Positions 55,424 through 63,849 of a stretch of DNA of 64,000 nucleotides are shown piece after piece (positions within the stretch are counted from its first letter, which is position 1; every line of letters starts with the position of its first letter). The translations under genes and the position numbers were made by a program. A model generated the notes under the pieces. The model searched no databases. It was not told the DNA's origin and saw only the letters and a program-made list of their open reading frames with translations. Source of the stretch: Flavobacterium tiangeerense (GTDB taxonomy: Bacteria > Bacteroidota > Bacteroidia > Flavobacteriales > Flavobacteriaceae); contig NZ_VLKO01000001.1 of assembly GCF_007830355.1 (NCBI RefSeq), forward strand, positions 186,001 to 250,000, given 5' to 3'.

Positions 55424-55957
55424 TTAAAATTTAGTATTGATAAGCTGGTACATGGCTTCATCTTTGTAATTTCCCTGATGCAAAGTCCATTCTTTTTTTA
55501 TACCAATCATTTCAAATCCAAATTTAGTAAAAAGTGCGGTACTTGCTACATTTTCAGTACCAATATTTGCATATAATTGATGTAAATTAAGATTACAGAA
55601 TGCATATTCTATTAATAACTCCAAAGCTTCGGAACCTACATTCTGATTTCGGTTTTCGCTCTTTTGAATTACAATACCCACACCTGCCCTATTATTCTTT
55701 GGATCAAAATCAAATAAATCTATCAATCCAAGTGCAGGAAAGTCTTGGTCTTGACAAATGGCGAGTCGCAATTGCTTGGCTTCGTAAATATCTTGATGTG
55801 CGTTTTCAAGGTATTGCTTGACTAGAAACCTACTGTATGGAGTGTTTGTATTACTAACCTCCCAAATACTTTGGTCGTTTTCAATTGCATAAATAAATTC
55901 TAAATCATTGGGTTCTAATGCCCGAATGTAAATATTATCGCCTTTTAATGTTTTCAT
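55424..55957 (-). CDS. GNAT-family N-acetyltransferase (RimJ/RimL-like)
   Basis: A 177-residue GNAT protein starting MKTLKGDNIYIRALEPNDLEFIYAIE, with the acetyl-CoA loop NQNVGSEALELLIEYAF and FTKFGFEMIGIKKEW. The RimJ/RimL class acetylates N-termini, but this may act on polyamines or other amines. It lies between dapF and mltG on the same strand. Confidence 0.87.
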   Translation of the reverse strand: MKTLKGDNIYIRALEPNDLEFIYAIENDQSIWEVSNTNTPYSRFLVKQYLENAHQDIYEAKQLRLAICQDQDFPALGLIDLFDFDPKNNRAGVGIVIQKSENRNQNVGSEALELLIEYAFCNLNLHQLYANIGTENVASTALFTKFGFEMIGIKKEWTLHQGNYKDEAMYQLINTKF

Positions 55958-56020
55958 TTATTTATTTCAGAAAGTTACACAGAGACACACCAAACTTGAT
56001 TCTAATACTGGTTTTGAAAA

Positions 56021-56803
56021 TTAAATCTCAATCGTCCCTTGAAATACAAATTGAGCTGGGCCTTTTAAAAACACATTGGTAAACACGCCCTCATTGACAT
56101 CAAATGAAATTGCTAATTTGCCGCCTTCAACATTCAAATCTATTGCTGTTGCAGGTGTTTTCCCTAAAACATTCATGGCAATAGCGACAGCTGTAGCGCC
56201 TGTTCCGCAAGAAAGTGTTTCATCTTCAACGCCTCTTTCATACGTTCGAAGAGAAAAGGTATTTCCATTAATTTGCTCTACAAAATTAACATTACTACCT
56301 GCCTGTCCGTATAAATCTCCGTATCTAATTGATGCGCCAATATTTTTTACATCGTAGTTTTCTAGATCACTTACCAATTGTACGTGATGTGGTGAACCTG
56401 TATTTAAAAACACATAATCCTCCTCAACTTGCACCGCAGGTACATCGATCATTTGCAATGCTACAATTTCGTTCTCGTCAATAGTACCATGATGCAATCC
56501 ATCTGTGGCTATAAATGTAGTTTTGTTTTCAATAACCTGAAGCTTTTTGGCGAAAGCCACTAAACAGCGTCCACCATTACCACACATAGAACTCTGGTTT
56601 CCATCTGAGTTGTAATACACCATTTTAAAATCGGTATCCAAGTCGTTTTCTAACAAAATCAAACCATCGCCTCCTATTCCAAATCGGCGGTCACACAGTT
56701 GAGCGATCAATTTTGTATTCTCTTTTGGAAAAAAATTACTACGGTTGTCAATCATTACAAAATCATTGCCCGTTCCTTGGTATTTATAAAATTCTAATTG
56801 CAT
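56021..56803 (-). CDS. dapF: Diaminopimelate epimerase
   Basis: A 260-residue epimerase that makes meso-diaminopimelate for lysine and peptidoglycan. It has YQGTGNDFVMIDNR near the start, the first catalytic Cys in MCGNGGRCLVAF and the second in ETLSCGTGATAVA. Length fits DapF. It heads the GNAT-mltG-DUF2279 group in the same direction. Confidence 0.95.
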   Translation of the reverse strand: MQLEFYKYQGTGNDFVMIDNRSNFFPKENTKLIAQLCDRRFGIGGDGLILLENDLDTDFKMVYYNSDGNQSSMCGNGGRCLVAFAKKLQVIENKTTFIATDGLHHGTIDENEIVALQMIDVPAVQVEEDYVFLNTGSPHHVQLVSDLENYDVKNIGASIRYGDLYGQAGSNVNFVEQINGNTFSLRTYERGVEDETLSCGTGATAVAIAMNVLGKTPATAIDLNVEGGKLAISFDVNEGVFTNVFLKGPAQFVFQGTIEI

Positions 56804-56941
56804 TTTTTATCGTGTTGAATGATACAAAAGTACGAACTATTAATGAAATGTTAATCATTGTTAAAGAGCGTTAAACTGTATTTTAACAACCAATTTAATT
56901 TTTAATTTTACGTGTAAATATCTTTAAAAACGAATTTAATT

Positions 56942-58342
56942 ATGAAAAATTTTTCAACACTTTTTTTAGTTTCCTTGTTGAGCGGAGTAGTAACACTAGG
57001 TTCATACAAGCTATTATTTGATACCGATGGCTTTTTTTCTAAAGATAAAGCCGGATTGGTTACCATGGCCTCTGATTCCTATAATAAGAGAGTAGGATTA
57101 TCATCGGAAGTACTAGATTTTACTGAGGCGGCTGATAAAACGATACACACGGTGGTACACGTAAAAAACGTTTCCAGAACCACTGTTTCTAATCCGATTC
57201 TGGAATATTTTTACGGCTTTCGTGGCGGACAATCGCAGGAGCAAGTAGGAACAGGATCTGGAGTAATAATCTCTGAAGACGGGTACATTGTAACGAACAA
57301 TCACGTGATTAAAGATGCATCTGAAATTGAAATTACGCTCAATAACAAGAAATCATACAAAGCAAAATTAATTGGCACCGACTCCAAAATGGACATTGCT
57401 TTGCTTAAAATCGATGCGGGTGAAAAGCTTCAATACACGGCTTTCGCCAATTCTGATTCAGTGAAAGTAGGTGAATGGGTATTAGCAGTAGGAAATCCGT
57501 ACAACCTGAATTCGACAGTTACAGCAGGTATCGTTTCGGCGAAAGCTAGAAATCTTGACACGAGCGGAATTCAATCTTTCATTCAAACGGATGCAGCGGT
57601 AAACCCAGGAAACAGTGGTGGTGCCTTAGTGAATACTCGTGGCGAATTGATTGGAATTAATACGATGATTTCTTCGCCAACTGGAAGTTATACCGGATAC
57701 TCCTTTGCGGTTCCCTCAAACATCACCCGAAAAATCATTGAAGATTTAATGGAATTTGGGAATGTACAACGCGGAATTCTAGGCGTTGAAGGTGGCGAAT
57801 TAAACAGTATCTCATCTAAAGATTACGGTATTAGTTTGACTCAAGGATTTTACATCAATAAAGTCACTAAAAATTCTGGTGCTGACAAAGCTGGCTTAGC
57901 CAAAGGCGATGTAATTGTAAAAATAGACGAACAAAACATCAGCTCATTTGCAGATTTATCAGGCTATATTAACACCAAACGCCCAAATGACAAAGTTCAA
58001 GTGACTTATAGCAGAGACGGAAAAACGAAAACCGTTCCTGTAACTTTGAGTAAAAATGAGTTTTTTAATGCTGAGTTCAAAGGAATGACTTTAGAAAACA
58101 TTGAAGCAGCTGACAAAAAGAAATTTAAAATCGATTACGGAGTGCGCATCAAAGGCATTAGCGACCAAAAATGGCAGCAATATGAAGAGGAATTAGTGGG
58201 AAGTATCATTTTAAGTATCGATAATGTAAAAGCTACCAATGTAGAAACCGTATCAAAATTGATGAGTAAAATTGACGACAATCAAAAAGTGCGCATCGAA
58301 TTGATTAGTAAAAATGGTGAACTGGTACGTTTCTATATGTAA
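56942..58342 (+). CDS. HtrA/DegP-type periplasmic serine protease
   Basis: A 466-residue DegP-like protease with an N-terminal signal or anchor helix. The catalytic triad is visible as NNHVIKDA (His), MDIALLKI (Asp) and NPGNSGGALV (Ser). Two PDZ domains follow from about residues 275 and 385. HtrA proteins degrade or refold damaged envelope proteins. It is divergent from dapF. Confidence 0.93.
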   Translation: MKNFSTLFLVSLLSGVVTLGSYKLLFDTDGFFSKDKAGLVTMASDSYNKRVGLSSEVLDFTEAADKTIHTVVHVKNVSRTTVSNPILEYFYGFRGGQSQEQVGTGSGVIISEDGYIVTNNHVIKDASEIEITLNNKKSYKAKLIGTDSKMDIALLKIDAGEKLQYTAFANSDSVKVGEWVLAVGNPYNLNSTVTAGIVSAKARNLDTSGIQSFIQTDAAVNPGNSGGALVNTRGELIGINTMISSPTGSYTGYSFAVPSNITRKIIEDLMEFGNVQRGILGVEGGELNSISSKDYGISLTQGFYINKVTKNSGADKAGLAKGDVIVKIDEQNISSFADLSGYINTKRPNDKVQVTYSRDGKTKTVPVTLSKNEFFNAEFKGMTLENIEAADKKKFKIDYGVRIKGISDQKWQQYEEELVGSIILSIDNVKATNVETVSKLMSKIDDNQKVRIELISKNGELVRFYM

Positions 58343-58368
58343 GTTCATTTTTTAAAATTGAATACTAA

Positions 58369-58398
58369 GCCATCTTGCAAAACAAGGTGGCTTTTTTA
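58369..58398 (+). terminator. Terminator after htrA
   Basis: GCCATCTTG pairs with CAAGGTGGC (one G-T pair), followed by a T-run. Confidence 0.85.
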
Positions 58399-58445
58399 TT
58401 TTGTAAAAAAAACTAAAAACACGCTACGAAATCGATTGAAATAGG

Positions 58446-58453
58446 TACTTTTG
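58446..58453 (+). promoter_or_regulatory. -7 promoter box for the long GAPDH gene
   Basis: TACTTTTG, 50 nt before the ATG at 58503. Confidence 0.55.
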
Positions 58454-58502
58454 CAAAAATTTTGTAAAAAATACAACACCTTATTTTCCTTAAATTTTCA
58501 AC

Positions 58503-59951
58503 ATGGCAGCTACAACTTTATACGAAAAAGAAGTCTCTTTGCAAGCCGACAGGCGACGTGCAGGAGTAAAACTGATTAAAATTATCAGTGATTTATGGTA
58601 TGACAAATCGATTGAGATGGTCTTATTCCGCAATCAATTATTGGACAGAAATGTAAGTGACATTATCAATTTACACGAATATGCTGCTGAGTTTGTAGGC
58701 AAACCTATTTCAGTTTTTGATTCGGTTAAAATTGCAAAAGCTATTTTAGAATTGAACTTACTTCCTGCAAAATTAGACATCGGAAAACTTACGTATGAAT
58801 ATGGATTAGAAGAGGACAAATATCCAGATGCTAAGTATTTTGTAATCGACAAACTAAAAAACGCTAAAGATTCTGAAGAAATTCAGCCAAAAGATGTTGT
58901 CTTATATGGTTTTGGACGTATTGGTCGTTTATTAGCCAGAGAATTAATGTCAAAAACGGGAAAAGGAAGTCAATTGCGTTTGCGTGCTATTGTAACCCGT
59001 GATAAAAACGATGCTGTTTCTCTTGAAAAAAGAGCTTCATTGTTGCGATATGATTCTATTCATGGAGATTTTGAAGGTTCAGTAACTGCAGATCCTGCAA
59101 ACAATGCTTTAATCATTAATGGAACAACCGTACATATTATTACTGCAAACGGTCCAGAAGAAATTGATTATACACAATTTGATATCAACAATGCTTTAGT
59201 AATTGACAATACAGGCGCTTTTACAACTCAAGAAGCTTTGAGCCGCCATTTAACTTCAAAAGGAGCTGATAAAGTATTGCTAACCGCTCCTGGAAAAGGA
59301 GTTCCTAATATTGTACACGGTGTAAACCACAACGAGTACAACCCGGATGAAATCAATATTTTCTCTGCTGCTTCTTGTACTACAAATGCCATTACTCCAA
59401 TTTTGAAAGCGGTTGAAGATACCTTAGGCGTTGTAAAAGGACATTTAGAAACCATACATGCTTATACCAACGATCAAAACTTGGTAGACAACATGCACAA
59501 AAAATACCGCCGCGGAAGAGCTGCTGGTTTAAACATGGTAATTACTGAAACCGGTGCTGGAAGCGCTGTTGCAAAAGCGTTACCCTCATTAGAAGGGAAA
59601 CTAACTTCTAATGCTATCAGAGTACCTGTTCCTAATGGATCACTTGTAGTTTTAAATCTTGAAGTATCAAAAACCACATCAGTTGCAGACGTTAATGCCA
59701 TCATGAAAAAATATGCGCTAGAGGGAGAACTTGTAGAGCAAATTAAATATTCCATGAATAATGAGTTGGTTTCCTCAGATATTGTAGGAACTGCGCAACC
59801 TGCAATTTATGACAGTAATGCAACCATAGTTTCAAAAGACGGAAAAAACATCGTGCTTTACATTTGGTACGATAACGAATACGGTTATAGCCACCAAGTA
59901 ATTCGCTTGGCTAAATATATTGCTAAAGTAAGACGTTTCACGTACTACTAG
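58503..59951 (+). CDS. Glyceraldehyde-3-phosphate dehydrogenase, long form
   Basis: A 482-residue GAPDH. The core starts about residue 130 with YGFGRIGRLLAREL, and the catalytic Cys is near residue 292 in ASCTTNAITP. The N-terminal 130 residues are an extension of unknown role, absent in the usual 330-340-residue enzyme. Bacteroidota often carry such a long GAPDH next to a normal one. It may serve a different direction (gluconeogenesis) or another cofactor, but this is inference. A triplicated terminator repeat follows. Confidence 0.9.
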   Translation: MAATTLYEKEVSLQADRRRAGVKLIKIISDLWYDKSIEMVLFRNQLLDRNVSDIINLHEYAAEFVGKPISVFDSVKIAKAILELNLLPAKLDIGKLTYEYGLEEDKYPDAKYFVIDKLKNAKDSEEIQPKDVVLYGFGRIGRLLARELMSKTGKGSQLRLRAIVTRDKNDAVSLEKRASLLRYDSIHGDFEGSVTADPANNALIINGTTVHIITANGPEEIDYTQFDINNALVIDNTGAFTTQEALSRHLTSKGADKVLLTAPGKGVPNIVHGVNHNEYNPDEINIFSAASCTTNAITPILKAVEDTLGVVKGHLETIHAYTNDQNLVDNMHKKYRRGRAAGLNMVITETGAGSAVAKALPSLEGKLTSNAIRVPVPNGSLVVLNLEVSKTTSVADVNAIMKKYALEGELVEQIKYSMNNELVSSDIVGTAQPAIYDSNATIVSKDGKNIVLYIWYDNEYGYSHQVIRLAKYIAKVRRFTYY

Positions 59952-60049
59952 CCTACCGTTTACAAGTTGTGGTGGGTGGTTGTAATTTTTTTAGTTTTAG
60001 TAAATAGTTTAAATGGAAGACAGCCACTTCCCAACTTGAATAAAATTCA

Positions 60050-60086
60050 AAATCCGTCTTGTTCTTCAACGAGACGGATTTTTTAT
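60050..60086 (+). terminator. Terminator in repeat D, copy 1
   Basis: AATCCGTCTTG / CGAGACGGATT hairpin followed by T-run, 100 nt after the GAPDH stop. It is the first of three. Confidence 0.8.
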
Positions 60087-60295
60087 TTTATAATTTTTGT
60101 TATGGTCCTGAATTGGCACGCAGATCACGCGGATTTAGCAGATTTTCAACTTTATAAATATTCAATCTAAACTCCGAGATTAAAAACTGTGACTGAATAC
60201 TGAGACTGCGACTGAACCACAGATTTCACTATTTTTTTAGTTTTAGCCAATAGTTTTAAATTTAAAGCAACCACTTCCCAACTTGAATAAAATAA

Positions 60296-60332
60296 AAATC
60301 CGTCTTGTTCTTCAACGAGACGGATTTTTTAT
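60296..60332 (+). terminator. Terminator in repeat D, copy 2
   Basis: Same hairpin and T-run as copy 1. Confidence 0.78.
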
Positions 60333-60441
60333 TTTATAATTTTTGTTATGGTCCTGAATTGGCACGCAGATTTAGCTGATTTTTAGTTCTGTCAATAGTT
60401 TTAAATTTAAAGCAACCACTTCCCGACTTGAATAAAATAAA

Positions 60442-60478
60442 AAATCCGTCTTGTGTTAAAACGAGACGGATTTTTTAT
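60442..60478 (+). terminator. Terminator in repeat D, copy 3
   Basis: Same stem with a changed loop (TGTTAAAAC) and T-run. Confidence 0.78.
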
Positions 60479-60648
60479 TTAAAATTTTCAGTTATTGTAC
60501 CGAATTGGCACGCAGATTTAGCAGATTTAGCAGATTTTCAAATTTAAAAATATTCAATCTAAACTCCGAGATTAAAAACTGAGACTGAATACTGAGACTG
60601 AAAACTGTAAACTGTAAACTGTAAACCGTAAACTGAGACTAAAAAAAC

Positions 60649-62055
60649 CTACTCCTTCGCCTTAGTCATATAGTAAATCGGGATACCTATAAGCATAATC
60701 AAAACACCCCAACCACAGGTAGTTGGTTTTGTGTACAATAACGCCAAGCAAATCGCCGAAGAAATCAAAATGTACACAGCAGGCAATACCGGATAACCAA
60801 AAGCCTTGTACGGACGTTCTGCATTGGGCATTTTTCTGCGTAAAATAAAAATTCCTAATATCGTTAAGATGTAAAACACCAGTACAATAATCACCACAAA
60901 ATCAAGCAAATCACCATACTTACCCGTCAAACACAAGGCCGAAGCCCAGATGCATTGCGCCCAAATAGACCATTCTGGTACACTTGCTTTGTTTAACGAA
61001 ACCGCTTTTTTAAAGAAAACACCATCCTGCGCCATAGTATAATAAACACGAGCACCCGCCATAATCAAACCATTGTTACACGCAAAAGTCGAAATCATAA
61101 TCATCACGGCAATAATCAAAGTTCCTACCGACCCAAAAATAGTTTGCGAAGCCACAACAGCCACACGATCTGATTCGGCAGTAGCAATATCAAACAAAGG
61201 CACCACAGCCAAGTACATCACATTGGCCACAATATATATCACACTCACTAATAATGTTCCTAAAAACAAACTCAAACCCACATTGCGTTTAGGGTTTTTA
61301 ATTTCTCCTGCAATAAAAGTTACGCCTTCCCAAGCCACACTCGAGAATTGCGATCCCACAAATGCCGCCGAAATACCTGATATCAGCGCAATACCACCAA
61401 TAGGCAACCACTCGCCTGTTTCCACATTCAAACTTTGAGCTTGCCATGCGTTGGCCCAATTCGCATCCCACACCGCACTATCGGCAGCAATGAAACCAAA
61501 AATAATCAAACCCGCTAACGAGAGTACTTTGATCACCGTAAGCACCGTTTGCAAAATCTTAGAGTTTTTCACCCCGCGACTGTTCACATAACTCAACAAC
61601 ACAATCGTAACAATAGAAACAATCTGGGCAGCGTTCAGTTTAAAGTCGCCTATTTCATACAAAATATTTTTATCACTCAAAGGCGCATACAAGTACGCCG
61701 CAAATTTGGCAAAAGCCACACCCACAGCCGCAATAGTACCAGTTTGAATCACCGCAAAAAAGCTCCATCCGTACAAAAAACCAATCAGTTTGCCGTAAGC
61801 TTCCTTAATATAGACATACTGTCCGCCCGCCGTAGGGAACATCGCGCTCAACTCGCCATAACTCACCGCAGCAATCACGGTAATCACGCCCGTAAGTACC
61901 CACATAGCAATCAGCCAGCCGGCAGAGCCAAGTTGTCGCACCATATCCGAGCTTACAATAAATATCCCCGATCCTATCATAGAACCCACCACAAGCATGG
62001 TCCCGTCAAGTAGTCCTAATTCTCTCTTAAAATTGTCTGGTTTTTGGTCTTCCAT
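60649..62055 (-). CDS. APC-superfamily amino acid permease
   Basis: A 468-residue permease with about twelve helices. It has GTMLVVGSMIGSGIFIVSS near the start and PTAGGQYVYIKEAYG, both of the amino acid/polyamine/organocation superfamily. The substrate is unknown. Base composition is visibly more GC-rich than that of most neighbours. It lies between repeat D and repeat A copy 4, which may suggest an insertion. Confidence 0.88.
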   Translation of the reverse strand: MEDQKPDNFKRELGLLDGTMLVVGSMIGSGIFIVSSDMVRQLGSAGWLIAMWVLTGVITVIAAVSYGELSAMFPTAGGQYVYIKEAYGKLIGFLYGWSFFAVIQTGTIAAVGVAFAKFAAYLYAPLSDKNILYEIGDFKLNAAQIVSIVTIVLLSYVNSRGVKNSKILQTVLTVIKVLSLAGLIIFGFIAADSAVWDANWANAWQAQSLNVETGEWLPIGGIALISGISAAFVGSQFSSVAWEGVTFIAGEIKNPKRNVGLSLFLGTLLVSVIYIVANVMYLAVVPLFDIATAESDRVAVVASQTIFGSVGTLIIAVMIMISTFACNNGLIMAGARVYYTMAQDGVFFKKAVSLNKASVPEWSIWAQCIWASALCLTGKYGDLLDFVVIIVLVFYILTILGIFILRRKMPNAERPYKAFGYPVLPAVYILISSAICLALLYTKPTTCGWGVLIMLIGIPIYYMTKAKE

Positions 62056-62129
62056 AAAATGGTTTTTTGGTTAGTTGTGGGCTAAAGATATACTTTTTTT
62101 AGAAATCTAAATTCAGATATATTCATTTT

Positions 62130-62234
62130 GGGCATGTCCCAGCTTCCGCACGGCTACAGCTGCGTCAGGCTATCCGCTCTATCTTTATTTTCTTAAAGAA
62201 AGAAAATAAAGGATGCCGCTCCTATCCTTCATGC
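62130..62234 (+). repeat. Dispersed repeat family A, copy 4, start of a duplicated module
   Basis: It starts GGGCATGTCCC, contains GTCAGGCTATCCGC, a palindrome (CTTTATTTTCTTAAAG...AATAAAG) and ends CTATCCTTCATGC. From 62146 it is about 90% identical by eye to 63527 onward, over 212 nt to the promoter. The 411-nt gap between the permease and the next gene holds this module and nothing else recognisable. Confidence 0.82.
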
Positions 62235-62330
62235 AAAATCCTCCTTTTCATATTCAATCTCAAAAAAGAGAAGAATTGCATCAATTTTTTAAGTACGAAA
62301 AGGTTGCAACTATTAAAACACCTTTACTGT

Positions 62331-62357
62331 TTTGTAATACAATTATTCTTATATTTG
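62331..62357 (+). promoter_or_regulatory. Promoter of the secreted unknown gene, module copy 2
   Basis: TTTG (62331-62334), 15-nt spacer, TATATTTG (62350-62357). The -7 box begins 117 nt before the ATG at 62467. Same layout as 19657-19686 and 63712-63738. Confidence 0.6.
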
Positions 62358-62466
62358 AAAATCTATCTAGCCAACTGCAAGCAATGTTTCCCAATTTCCG
62401 GGTGATGTGTTTAAACTAATGACACATATATAAAATTTGACAGAAATTTCAATAAACATCGTAAAA

Positions 62467-63501
62467 ATGAACAAGACCTATTTATTTATTATATTTTTCC
62501 AATTTGGATTATTATTTTCTCAAAAGACTAAAATCGATAAAAGACAAATAATTCCAAATGAGATAGATTTTAATGGTAATGTTAAAAAAATCACTTTAAA
62601 AATTTATGAAATAAATAGAAACAAGGAAAAAATTGACACAACTAAAACTATCTCTGAAATACATTTTTCGAAGTTAAAAAAAATACTCAAAATAAATAAA
62701 TTCGACAAATCTTTAGACAATTTGTGGAATATAAGTGAGTTTGATGATTTAGAAAGAATTAAAAAAATTTCAAGAAAAAATGAAGGCAAAATGTTTAATG
62801 CTGTGATACAATATTTTTCTACTGAAAATGAATTTCCTGATTCAACTACCATAGACTTTAATGAAAATTATAAAGAAAAATATATAAATTATTTTAAAGA
62901 TAATTTAGTCATAAAACAGGAACATTTTGTTAAGGATCTATTACAAGATTACCGATTATACAAATACAATGAGAAAAATCAATTAATTGAAGACTTATAT
63001 CTTAATCCTGAAAATAATTCTGATAAAACTGTTGTTTTTAAAGCAGAGAATCAGCTATCATTTTATCCTGAAAGACTAACAAAATATGAATATAAAGAAA
63101 TAAAAGATACTTTAATTTCGATAAAAATTCGACCAAAATTTAATGTGAAAGAAGTAACAAAAAAATTGAAGACAAAAAAATATTCGCTTGAAATAAAAGA
63201 AGATTATGACAATGATTATTTAAAAAGTAGAACATTAATTTATACAAACAAAGATTCAATTATTGTTTATACATACTACTACAAAAATAATAACGAAATT
63301 AAAAGCTACTATATTACAACGACTACAAAAAACAATATAACCTCAAAGTGGAAAACCGAAGGTTACGGAAATAATGAAGAACGTAACGATATAATCAAAA
63401 TAAATATCGTCAATGACAAACATAAAAATTGGGTTAAAAAAACTTATTCTAATAAAAATCAGACAACAAGAATAATTGAAAGACAGATCGAATATTATTG
63501 A
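62467..63501 (+). CDS. Secreted hypothetical protein in a repeat-flanked cassette
   Basis: A 344-residue protein with signal peptide MNKTYLFIIFFQFGLLFSQ. The mature part is very Lys/Asn/Tyr-rich and full of beta-strand blocks such as YKYNEKNQLIEDLYLNP and YTYYYKNNNEIKSYYI, which resemble YD-type repeats, but I cannot assign a family. A TTG at 62437 allows a longer start, but the ATG gives the signal peptide. It is flanked by the two modules at 62130 and 63527 and is much more AT-rich than the permease. Confidence 0.7.
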   Translation: MNKTYLFIIFFQFGLLFSQKTKIDKRQIIPNEIDFNGNVKKITLKIYEINRNKEKIDTTKTISEIHFSKLKKILKINKFDKSLDNLWNISEFDDLERIKKISRKNEGKMFNAVIQYFSTENEFPDSTTIDFNENYKEKYINYFKDNLVIKQEHFVKDLLQDYRLYKYNEKNQLIEDLYLNPENNSDKTVVFKAENQLSFYPERLTKYEYKEIKDTLISIKIRPKFNVKEVTKKLKTKKYSLEIKEDYDNDYLKSRTLIYTNKDSIIVYTYYYKNNNEIKSYYITTTTKNNITSKWKTEGYGNNEERNDIIKINIVNDKHKNWVKKTYSNKNQTTRIIERQIEYY

Positions 63502-63526
63502 AAATAAGAAAAACATCTACTAACCA

Positions 63527-63620
63527 CCGCACGGCTACAGCTGCGTCAGGCTATCCGCTCTATCTTTATTTTCTTAAAGAAAGAAAATAAAGGATGCCGC
63601 TGCTATCCTTCATGCAAAGT
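63527..63620 (+). repeat. Dispersed repeat family A, copy 5, start of the second module
   Basis: Same as 62146-62240 with about one mismatch in this part, lacking the GGGCATG head of copy 4. The 348-nt gap between genes holds this module. Confidence 0.82.
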
Positions 63621-63711
63621 CCTCCGTTTCAAGTTTAATCTCGAAAAAGAGAAGAACAGCATCAAGTTTTTAAGTACGAAAAGCTTGCAATTAATAAAAC
63701 ACCTAGTCCGT

Positions 63712-63738
63712 TTTGTAATACTATTATTCTTATATTTG
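63712..63738 (+). promoter_or_regulatory. Promoter of the right-end gene, module copy 3
   Basis: TTTG (63712-63715), 15-nt spacer, TATATTTG (63731-63738). The -7 box begins 119 nt before the ATG at 63850. Confidence 0.6.
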
Positions 63739-63849
63739 GAAACAGATAAATGTGGCTAACATCAAAGCAAGCGACCTAATTTCAGGGTCCTGTATTTGAT
63801 TTTGTTTGATAAAGCTAAAAGTTATGGGCAATACTAAAGAAACCTAGAA

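Larger units (their letters stand above)
59989..60640 (+). repeat. Three-copy tandem-like repeat with terminators (family D)
   Basis: Three units share a TTTTAGTT..CAATAGTTT head, CCACTTCCCAACTTG, a hairpin AATCCGTCTTG...CGAGACGGATT with T-run, and GAATTGGCACGCAGAT. Units 1 and 3 also carry ATTCAATCTAAACTCCGAGATTAAAAACTG, absent in unit 2. It fills the 697-nt gap between the GAPDH and permease genes. Its end carries a run of ACTGTAA-like heptads (60600-60640). Confidence 0.85.

Noticed and set aside
59967..60170. 67-codon ORF after GAPDH
   Set aside because: It lies entirely inside repeat D and translates the terminator. There is no protein signature.
62213..62419. 68-codon ORF in the module before 62467
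   Set aside because: It lies in the repeat and leader. The colinear second copy at 63.6 kb does not keep it as a clear gene.
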